Part shown: piece after piece, positions 18,417 to 25,153 of the stretch
Position numbering within the stretch: position 1 is the first letter of the stretch
Layout of the letters: every line of letters starts with the position of its first letter
DNA from: Psychromonas sp. MB-3u-54
GTDB lineage: Bacteria > Pseudomonadota > Gammaproteobacteria > Enterobacterales > Psychromonadaceae
DNA length: 59,709 nt
Direction of reading: 5' to 3'
Assembly (NCBI RefSeq): GCF_002836415.1
Contig: NZ_PJBP01000177.1
Location: 1 to 59,709, forward strand
Made by a program: the position numbers and the translations under genes
The notes under the pieces: model-generated
What the model saw: only the letters and a program-made list of their open reading frames with translations
Databases searched by the model: none
Told to the model about the DNA's origin: nothing

Positions 18417-19346
18417 ATGTCAGACGTACTTTCAAAAAAACAACAGTTCTCACTAAAAAAACTGAACAAATCTTTACGGAAATCCACAGGTCAAGCTATC
18501 GCAGATTACAATATGATTGAAGATGGTGACCGGGTTATGGTTTGCTTGTCGGGGGGAAAAGATAGTTTTACTATGCTTGATATTTTACTTGAGTTACGCG
18601 CGGCTGCACCCATACACTTTGAGATCATTGCCGTAAACTTAGATCAAAAACAACCTGATTTCCCCGAGCATATCCTGCCTGAATATTTACAAAAGTTAGG
18701 CGTTGATTACAAAATAGTAGAAGAAGACACCTACAGTATTGTGCAAGATAAAATTCCGGAAGGTAAAACAACCTGCAGTTTATGCTCACGTTTAAGACGC
18801 GGCATTTTATATCGGACAGCTAAAGAATTAGGCGCGACTAAAATTGCCCTTGGACATCATAGAGATGACTTATTAGCAACGCTAATGTTAAACATGTTTT
18901 TTGGCGGTAAATTAAAATCTATGCCGGCAAAACTGGTTTCTGATAACGGTGAACACGTTGTTATCCGCCCGTTAGCCTACTGTAAAGAAAAAGAGATTGA
19001 AGCCTACGCAAAACTCAAAGAATACCCCATTATTCCCTGTAATTTGTGCGGTTCACAACCCAATTTACAGCGACAAGTCACCAAGAATATGTTGAACGAA
19101 TGGGATGTTAAATTCCCGGGCAGGCTAGAAACTATGTTTACCGCCATGCAAAATGTTGTTCCTTCACATCTTTCAGACACCGCTCTTTTTAATTTTAAAG
19201 AGATAGACAAAAGTTCCGGGGTAATTGATGGTGGCGATATCGCTTTTGATAAAGAACCCATAAAGCATCACACTGAAGACATCACCCCGATCGAAACAGA
19301 ATATTATCAACAGCATCAAGCCGTTAAAATAAAACAATTAATTTAG
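18417..19346 (+). CDS. ttcA: tRNA 2-thiocytidine(32) synthetase TtcA
   Basis: A 309-residue iron-sulfur enzyme that thiolates cytidine 32 in several tRNAs. The ATP pyrophosphatase PP-loop is SGGKDS, and the two CxxC motifs that hold the cluster are CSLC and CNLC. The remaining TtcA block [20 protein letters not shown] is typical. The start at ATG 18417 (MSDVLSKK) has an AAGG site and gives the family length; the frame open upstream has no ribosome site. It has its own short upstream region after the hairpin. Confidence 0.97.
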   Translation: MSDVLSKKQQFSLKKLNKSLRKSTGQAIADYNMIEDGDRVMVCLSGGKDSFTMLDILLELRAAAPIHFEIIAVNLDQKQPDFPEHILPEYLQKLGVDYKIVEEDTYSIVQDKIPEGKTTCSLCSRLRRGILYRTAKELGATKIALGHHRDDLLATLMLNMFFGGKLKSMPAKLVSDNGEHVVIRPLAYCKEKEIEAYAKLKEYPIIPCNLCGSQPNLQRQVTKNMLNEWDVKFPGRLETMFTAMQNVVPSHLSDTALFNFKEIDKSSGVIDGGDIAFDKEPIKHHTEDITPIETEYYQQHQAVKIKQLI

Positions 19347-19508
19347 CATTAAAAGGCGACATTTCAATCTATTCGCTTTGTTACAGATCATAGTATTGTC
19401 TCTTAGAAAGCATGATCTGATCTGTTTCTAAAAAAAAGGTAGGCTTAACGCAATAGTCATTTATACTCGAATACAAATTTTAATTTAATAACAATAATGG
19501 AGAAAAGC

Positions 19509-20261
19509 ATGAGAACACCACTAGTAATGGGTAACTGGAAATTAAATGGTACAAAAGAATCTGTATCAGCTTTAATCAAAGGCATTGAAGCTGCAGCCGA
19601 TTCAGCAAAAAATGTTGAAGTAGTCGTTTGCCCGCCCACTATTTTCATCGAACAAGTCGCTAACCTGGTTGCAGATAACAGCATCGAATTTGGTGCTCAA
19701 GACGTAAGCACCAATGTTTCAGGTGCTTTTACGGGTGAAACTTCTCCTGTAATGGTTAAAGAATTCGGCGCTAAATACAGCTTAGTCGGTCACAGTGAAC
19801 GTCGTCAGTACCACAATGAAACAGATGCCGTTGTAGCCGCTAAATTTGTTGCTATTCAGGCTAATGCTTTAGTCCCTGTCTTGTGTATTGGTGAAACACT
19901 AGAAGAGCGTGAAACTGATAAAACATTTGCTGTTGTAGAAACACAACTTAAAGCAGTTATCGATGTTGCAGGCATTGACGCATTAGAAAACTCTGTCATC
20001 GCATACGAGCCAGTTTGGGCTATCGGTACAGGTAAAGTTGCATCTTCAGAGCAAGCTCAAGACGTTCACGCGCACATTCGTACTTGGTTAGCAGAGCAAA
20101 GCAAAGTTGTTGCAGCAAAAGTACAAATCCTTTATGGCGGCAGTGTTAAAGCTTCAAGTGCAAAAGAATTATTTGCCCAGCCTGACATTGACGGTGGTTT
20201 AGTTGGTGGTGCGGCATTATTGGTTGAAGAGTTTGTTGGTATTATTGAAGGTGCTAAATAG
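19509..20261 (+). CDS. tpiA: Triosephosphate isomerase
   Basis: A 250-residue glycolytic TIM-barrel enzyme interconverting dihydroxyacetone phosphate and glyceraldehyde 3-phosphate. Catalytic residues are visible: K11 in GNWKLNG, the His in VGHSERR (around 95) and the Glu in AYEPVWAIGTGK (around 167). The phosphate loop YGGSVKASS is present. The ATG at 19509 is preceded by GGAG; an ATG 12 nt upstream overlaps that site and is rejected. Single-gene unit with its own terminator. Confidence 0.98.
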   Translation: MRTPLVMGNWKLNGTKESVSALIKGIEAAADSAKNVEVVVCPPTIFIEQVANLVADNSIEFGAQDVSTNVSGAFTGETSPVMVKEFGAKYSLVGHSERRQYHNETDAVVAAKFVAIQANALVPVLCIGETLEERETDKTFAVVETQLKAVIDVAGIDALENSVIAYEPVWAIGTGKVASSEQAQDVHAHIRTWLAEQSKVVAAKVQILYGGSVKASSAKELFAQPDIDGGLVGGAALLVEEFVGIIEGAK

Positions 20262-20301
20262 CCTTATAATTTAATATTTATAGTTAATAGTTAATATCTA
20301 T

Positions 20302-20326
20302 AAAAGGCGCTGTTAAGCGCCTTTTT
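20302..20326 (+). terminator. Rho-independent terminator of tpiA
   Basis: A 9-bp perfect stem AAAAGGCGC/GCGCCTTTT with a 6-nt loop and T run, 40 nt past the tpiA stop. Confidence 0.9.
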
Positions 20327-20576
20327 AGTTTCTCGTCTGATTTCTCACTTTGTAATAAAAACCATGATATATTCAAAAAAAAAGAGTAGAACTAAGCATT
20401 TTAGATTATCTTACTTATTAAAATGGTAAACCAGCACATGCAGTTAATGGGTATTTATCACTGATTTATTATGAGCACAGAGTTGCTAAGAAAGTGTTTT
20501 TTTTATGGACCATTACATTATATCTACCACCTCAGCTTTGCACTTTTTTGGAATTTTATCCACCAATAGCCTGAAA

Positions 20577-20862
20577 TCAGCTGACATTTAACTGACGACC
20601 GCTTCCTTCGAAGCTCATACCAAACGTATTAAATTTATGATCAATGCCTTCAAAGGATAAAGTGTGCAGCAGCTCTCGGAACCGGGCCTTTAGGTTCGGC
20701 CTGTTGCTTTTAAGCCTGAACAGCACTTTAAAGGGACTACCACAGAGAACACCGAGGCGCTGCGCGCTACACAGAGAAAGACCAGCCCGTAGGGTGCGCT
20801 CCACGCACCGATTGCCACTGCCTGCGGAGCATAGAATGCACTCTACCCATTCCATTAATTAA
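20577..20862. repeat. GC-richer palindromic intergenic repeat segment
   Basis: This non-coding block stands out by its higher GC content. It contains several short palindromes: GTAGGGTGC (20789-20797) pairs with GCACTCTAC (20838-20846) with one mismatch, and GGTGCG/CGCACC-type arms lie within it. Variants of CACAGAGA occur twice (20750-20780). Such mixtures are common in dispersed intergenic repeats of gammaproteobacteria. Frames open through it on both strands lack ribosome sites and look like by-products of base composition. The flanks, 20327-20576 and 20863-20940, are AT-rich and show no gene. Confidence 0.5.
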
Positions 20863-20940
20863 CTTCAGATCACAATTTAATTTCTTTTGGTATCACTATT
20901 GGTTCCTGCTCCCCTTGTCATAGGAATGATCTCCCCTCTA

Positions 20941-21099
20941 ATACCAATCCGCATAAGTAAATGGTCTAAAATTGCGAAGGAAAAAGTAATGATAGCAAGA
21001 CGTTTGATTGAGCAATAGCTGGCTATTGAGATTGAAAACAACGAAGCTAGCGTTAATTTTAACAAGTAAGATAGGTCAGATATTTATGCGGATTGGTAT
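20941..21099. mobile_element. MITE with ATACCAATCCGCATAA ends
   Basis: A 159-bp element with perfect 16-bp terminal inverted repeats, ATACCAATCCGCATAA (20941-20956) and its reverse complement (21084-21099). It has no coding capacity. Very similar ends are, from memory, widespread in marine gammaproteobacteria such as Shewanella, Colwellia and Psychromonas. Target-site duplication is not clear. Confidence 0.85.
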
Positions 21100-21144
21100 A
21101 ATATCACTTTCTTGCAAGTGAGCGGATTAGCAAGCTTTACAGGA

Positions 21145-21179
21145 CAAAAAAATGGCATCATCAGTATTGATGAAGCCAT
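21145..21179 (-). terminator. Rho-independent terminator of the Glt-like cluster
   Basis: On the minus strand, a stem of 5 bp plus 6 bp (ATGGC and TCATCA, separated by one mismatch) with a 4-nt loop is followed by seven T. It lies about 30 nt beyond the stop of the AgmX/TonB-like gene. Confidence 0.85.
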
Positions 21180-21207
21180 AGATAGCTGAAGTTAAAAATG
21201 AGAGTGG

Positions 21208-22227
21208 TTAAAATGGTAAAAAATTAAATGTATATTCCAGCTCCGTTTCGGCAAGCAGTTTAGAACCAAAGTTAATCAAACGAATTCTACGTAATAGTTT
21301 TCCAGCAAAATCATAATTATCAATTTCGATTTCAGAAGCAATAATCTTAACGGCAGAAACACTACCATCAGGTAAGATAATTAGCTTAACCGTAACACTG
21401 CCTTCCAAGCTTGGGTCGCTGCGCAACGCTCGGCGGTAGACAGAATAGATAGCACTTTTATTCCTATCAAACATTTGCCGAATTGATTCGCTACTGCGTT
21501 GTCCTGAAGCTCTTTCAACAGCCTGAATGACTTCTACCTGCTTCGCTATTTCATCAACGACCGTTGCCACTTGAGCAACTTGACCTGACTGATTTGAAGC
21601 TAGTTTGCTAGTTTCCCCCACATCACTAAAGCGTTTACCCGTAAGACCACCAGAGGTGCCTGTCACTTTTTGTCCAAGCATAACCCGTTCCGTTTTTGCG
21701 TCAGTTCCATTACCTTCGGCTAAGCCACTATTAGCAGTAGGGGCTACAGACGGCACGGCTTTAGCAATGTCACGCATGGCATTTAACTGTTTCGATAACG
21801 CTAACAGGCCAGATTTCTGTACTTTTTCGTCAAGCGCTTTTTCAGCTATTTGAGGCTTCGGTTTTGGTTCCGGCTTCGGTTTTGGTTCCGGCTTAGGTTT
21901 TGGCTCCGGTTTTGGTTTAGTTTCCGGCTTAGGTTCTGGTTTAGGTTTAGGTTTAGGTTTAGGTTCCGGCTTAGGTTCAGCTTCAATTTTTTTCGGTTCG
22001 GGTTTAATCTCAGGTGGTTTTACTGCGACCTTGCTCTTCATTATTTTGATCAATTGCGGAGGTAACTTTTCTTTCTCTTCCCGACTTAGTTCTGGCAACT
22101 CCACAAATGAAACAAACACTGAAGATAGCAGTGTTATTGCTACCATCCCTAAAGTTAGTCTGTTAAAAAACCTATTGCCGAGTTGAGTATCCCATGTTGG
22201 TAGGCTTCTATTTTCAAAATTATTCAC
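21208..22227 (-). CDS. TonB-like energy transducer with AgmX/PglI-type C-terminal domain
   Basis: A 339-residue single-pass protein. A short cytoplasmic N-terminus (about 23 residues) is followed by one membrane helix (about 24-44), a Pro/Glu/Lys linker with PEPKPK repeats (about 76-128) able to span the periplasm, and a C-terminal domain (about 245-339) with RNKSAIYSVYRRALRSDPSL and VKLIILPDGSVSAVKI, the pattern of the AgmX/PglI C-terminal family. The start is GTG 22227, overlapping the stop of the preceding ExbD-like gene by one base. In the Myxococcus machines the related GltG, GltJ and NfsG carry motor force across the envelope. Unlike GltG/GltJ it lacks a cytoplasmic signalling domain. 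Confidence 0.85.
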   Translation of the reverse strand: MNNFENRSLPTWDTQLGNRFFNRLTLGMVAITLLSSVFVSFVELPELSREEKEKLPPQLIKIMKSKVAVKPPEIKPEPKKIEAEPKPEPKPKPKPKPEPKPETKPKPEPKPKPEPKPKPEPKPKPQIAEKALDEKVQKSGLLALSKQLNAMRDIAKAVPSVAPTANSGLAEGNGTDAKTERVMLGQKVTGTSGGLTGKRFSDVGETSKLASNQSGQVAQVATVVDEIAKQVEVIQAVERASGQRSSESIRQMFDRNKSAIYSVYRRALRSDPSLEGSVTVKLIILPDGSVSAVKIIASEIEIDNYDFAGKLLRRIRLINFGSKLLAETELEYTFNFLPF

Positions 22228-22775
22228 TACAGACTAGTCCCCGTCGTTGAATGCTGAGCCTGAATGAATTGTTCATCACTGGCACCATACACTTGCTCTA
22301 CAGCTAAAGAAATATTGGTATAACCAGCACCTGCAGCGGTTTGCATCACTATCTTTAAGAGTGAATAGGGTACATTTTTATCTGCCAGAATGTTAATTCC
22401 TCGCCCCTCGTCAAGATTTTCATCTGATAATGGTGACTTTGCACTGTAATAGTTTAACTCTTTAGTTAAACGCCCAATTTCAGCACTTTTACTCTCCTTA
22501 AGATCAGCAACCTTAACAATAGGTTTACCTTGAAGCAAAATAGTCGACTCAAAAATGGTCAGCACCAAGTTATCCCGTGCGCTTGCTTTAGAAACAGACT
22601 CAGGCAGTTGCAGCTCTTTATTATTTTGCAGCACTTGTACATCGGAAGCGTTCACCATCAAGAAAAACACCAAAATAGTAAAAATATCCATCAGTGATAC
22701 TAGCGATAACCTAGAGGTTTTTTTCATTCGCGTCTGGTGGTGTTCCATGCGAACTTGTCTTGCCGATTTTTTCAT
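22227..22775 (-). CDS. ExbD/TolR-like motor protein, channel aspartate present
   Basis: A 182-residue protein with a cytoplasmic basic N-terminus, one membrane helix (about 23-42) and a periplasmic domain. The helix reads LSLVSLMDIFTILVFFLMVN, placing D30 where ExbD and TolR carry the proton-carrying aspartate. It overlaps the other ExbD-like gene by 4 nt (ATGA) and the TonB-like gene by 1 nt. It should form the channel with the TolQ-like protein. Confidence 0.9.
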   Translation of the reverse strand: MKKSARQVRMEHHQTRMKKTSRLSLVSLMDIFTILVFFLMVNASDVQVLQNNKELQLPESVSKASARDNLVLTIFESTILLQGKPIVKVADLKESKSAEIGRLTKELNYYSAKSPLSDENLDEGRGINILADKNVPYSLLKIVMQTAAGAGYTNISLAVEQVYGASDEQFIQAQHSTTGTSL

Positions 22776-23326
22776 TGGCTTACCTCTTGAACTGACGCTT
22801 CTACTGATACAGTTTCTGTCCGAATCGGCGCATCACCCAATGAGATGTCTGGAAAAAGCTCTGCATCGACCACCGATGCAACAACCACCGCTTTGTAAGA
22901 TCGTGTTTTATCCATCAAAGCAATAATAGTTTGATAATTCGTATCTTCTTGTAAGAGAAGAGACACGTCCTTTTTTTGGATATTTTCACTGATCAATGCA
23001 GCTTTCAGCTGTTTGAGTGTAGTGACAAATAAATCGTAATCATAACCATTATCATCAGCCGGAATTACCTTAAGTAAATGTGATTGCGGGTAATAAATTT
23101 CAATCTGCTGTTTAAATACTATGATTTCAATCTGCTTTTCCTCATCGCTTAGCAGCTGAGACTGTTCAGTTGTGTCGCTTAACTGAGGTAGCTTAAGATC
23201 TAACACGGTAATATGTGAAAATACCATCATCATCAAAAGCACGGGCACCAACACAATCATCAAATTCATAAACGAAGTGATATCTAGTTCTACGTCTTCA
23301 CGCTTGATCCTCTGCTTTCTAAACAT
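22772..23326 (-). CDS. ExbD/TolR-like motor protein, channel aspartate replaced by Asn
   Basis: A 184-residue protein of ExbD topology. The membrane segment (about 16-38) reads ITSFMNLMIVLVPVLLMMMV; the position of the channel aspartate is N21. It therefore probably has a structural or regulatory role while the second paralogue carries protons. The periplasmic part (about 45-184) is acidic. It follows the TolQ-like gene by 14 nt. Two ExbD paralogues with one TolQ-like protein is the composition of the Myxococcus AglRQS motor. Confidence 0.88.
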   Translation of the reverse strand: MFRKQRIKREDVELDITSFMNLMIVLVPVLLMMMVFSHITVLDLKLPQLSDTTEQSQLLSDEEKQIEIIVFKQQIEIYYPQSHLLKVIPADDNGYDYDLFVTTLKQLKAALISENIQKKDVSLLLQEDTNYQTIIALMDKTRSYKAVVVASVVDAELFPDISLGDAPIRTETVSVEASVQEVSQ

Positions 23327-23340
23327 AATTAAAACCCTAA

Positions 23341-23985
23341 CTACTTAGTTTCAACATTAGAAAGCAGATTGTTTTTGGCGATAATATTTAAAAACTTAAC
23401 ACCCGCTGTTTCCAGATTAGTAATAATATCTAAGGTTTTAGTCTGCAACACTGCGTGGAAACCTAATAATGGGATAGCTGCAATAAGACCAAATGCAGTC
23501 GTATTCATCGCGACCGAAATAGATTCTGACAGCAAGCTTGCTTTTTCAGCAGGATCCGCATTTGCTACTGCTGAGAATGCCGCAATAAGACCAATAATTG
23601 TCCCTAATAGACCCAATAAGGTGGAAATGTTCGCCAAGGTGGCTAGATACTGAGTACGCTTTTCAAGTTGTGGTAATGCATCCATTATCCCTTCTTCCAT
23701 TGCATATTCAATTTCTTGACGCTCAGCGGTTTGCTTCATACGACGGATACCCGCTTGAAAAATACCGGTGATTTCCGATTTCTCTGTTAATAATGCAATA
23801 TTGTTGAATTCAAGATTTTTTAACATTGGGTTAATAATTGCGATCGCTTTACCATTTTGACGTGACACTCTAAATAAATAGATCGCACGCTCAAGTGCAA
23901 TAGCTAAACCAATAGCTAATACAATTGCGATAGGTAGCATGAAGTCGCCACCTTCCTGGAAAAAACGAATAATTGTATCGAACAT
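23341..23985 (-). CDS. MotA/TolQ/ExbB-family proton channel protein
   Basis: A 214-residue inner-membrane protein with three helices: about 15-35, and the conserved pair NISTLLGLLGTIIGLIAAFSA and VAMNTTAFGLIAAIPLLGF. The loop before them is cytoplasmic, as in TolQ and ExbB. The start at ATG 23985 has a GGAG site; a TTG 12 nt upstream overlaps it. A 208-nt gap upstream (23986-24193) separates the motor genes from the TPR genes and may hold a second promoter, though I cannot mark clear boxes there. Confidence 0.93.
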   Translation of the reverse strand: MFDTIIRFFQEGGDFMLPIAIVLAIGLAIALERAIYLFRVSRQNGKAIAIINPMLKNLEFNNIALLTEKSEITGIFQAGIRRMKQTAERQEIEYAMEEGIMDALPQLEKRTQYLATLANISTLLGLLGTIIGLIAAFSAVANADPAEKASLLSESISVAMNTTAFGLIAAIPLLGFHAVLQTKTLDIITNLETAGVKFLNIIAKNNLLSNVETK

Positions 23986-24193
23986 AAAGTACTCCAAAAA
24001 ATGTAATGTGATTATTAAAATATTATTTTAGTTTTGTAATAATAATTGCTGATAACGAAGTGTTACTCTAAGAATGAATTCTCGAAAATGTACTTGAACA
24101 ACCATCCAAATTCTTTAAAAATGCAATAACTATCAATAATTTATTGCCCCCCTATTTCTAAGCCTATATTTATTGCTCTATATTATCTTGCCA

Positions 24194-24469
24194 TTAATGG
24201 TCTGCCTTAAAGTATTCCATTTCGCGGGCTAAACTAGCTGCATCCAGTGGTCTAAATTTTTGCTGATTTTTGTCATTAACCAGCTGAACCGGTATCTCAC
24301 TAAATACTTCAGATTTTTGCCAAGGTACAATAGTCATGACTTTAGGCTGCTCTTTGTCCGCGATAATGTCTGATTGCAACGACAGTACCTTGCGGGGTTT
24401 ATCGGTAGTCACTTCAGCACTCGCACATGGAGCCAACAACAACATAACGGCCACTGTAAACATTTTCAT
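24194..24469 (-). CDS. Small exported protein of the Glt-like cluster
   Basis: A 91-residue protein with a signal peptide (MKMFTVAVMLLLAPCASA) and a mature part of about 73 residues ending REMEYFKADH. I do not recognise a family. An AGGGG ribosome site sits inside the end of the preceding gene, 3 nt upstream, so it is co-translated with the TPR lipoprotein. A role as an accessory periplasmic subunit is an inference from position. Confidence 0.75.
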   Translation of the reverse strand: MKMFTVAVMLLLAPCASAEVTTDKPRKVLSLQSDIIADKEQPKVMTIVPWQKSEVFSEIPVQLVNDKNQQKFRPLDAASLAREMEYFKADH

Positions 24470-24472
24470 TAT

Positions 24473-25153
24473 TTACCCCTTGTTTGCTTGCGTTATTTGA
24501 CGCTTAACATCACGGATCCAGCCTTTCACTCTGCGGTTACCCTCTGGATTGATCAATTGATATATTTGATAGTTTTCAACTGCAGACGTTTTTTGGTTTA
24601 AATATAAATCCTGCAAAATTGCAAGATTTAAATACGCATCAGAAAACCCCGGCCATGCTGAAATAGCCGCTTGATAACTTTTTTCGGCTTCAGTAAATTT
24701 TCCCATCTTACGCTGCAGGGCACCTAAACGATTATGCGCATAATAATTGTGCGGATTGGCACTCACCGCCGCTTGATAATGCTGCATTGCCGTGGATTGA
24801 TCCTGCTGCTTGATAGCAAGATCCCCAAGCTGCAGCTCAATCCCGGAAAACTCAGGATGTTGATTTAGTAAACTGAGCAAAAGCTGCTTTGCGGCATCTA
24901 GCTGATGACTATTTTTTAACGCTAAGGACTGTGTAAATGACTCAGTCAATGAATCAGGTGCTACCACAGCCGTTGACAGATAAGCATTAGGTGAGGTTAA
25001 AAGTGCTTGTTTACGTAACTCATCAGCACTCAGTTCAATCTTAACGGCAGTACTCTCCTGAGGCAGTACGTCCGATACTTGCGGTGCCAAGCTGCAACCG
25101 GTTAACGTGAGCAACGCTAAACCCGTCAGCTTTTGTCTATTAATAAATCTCAT
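24473..25153 (-). CDS. TPR lipoprotein (GltE/NfsE-like position)
   Basis: A 226-residue lipoprotein: the signal ends in LTGC, then three or so tetratricopeptide repeats (around residues 95-200), for example AAVSANPHNYYAHNRLGALQ and AEKSYQAAISAWPGFSDAY. ATG 25153 is chosen for its GAGG site; an upstream TTG would add five residues. The gene overlaps the 3' end of the large TPR lipoprotein gene by 14 nt. It should be an outer-membrane-anchored periplasmic scaffold; size and place match GltE/NfsE of Myxococcus as I recall them. Confidence 0.85.
   Translation of the reverse strand: MRFINRQKLTGLALLTLTGCSLAPQVSDVLPQESTAVKIELSADELRKQALLTSPNAYLSTAVVAPDSLTESFTQSLALKNSHQLDAAKQLLLSLLNQHPEFSGIELQLGDLAIKQQDQSTAMQHYQAAVSANPHNYYAHNRLGALQRKMGKFTEAEKSYQAAISAWPGFSDAYLNLAILQDLYLNQKTSAVENYQIYQLINPEGNRRVKGWIRDVKRQITQANKG

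Noticed and set aside
20577-20862. Genes of 92 and 72 codons on opposite strands
   Set aside because: No ribosome sites, no recognisable family, and the DNA is palindromic repeat sequence.
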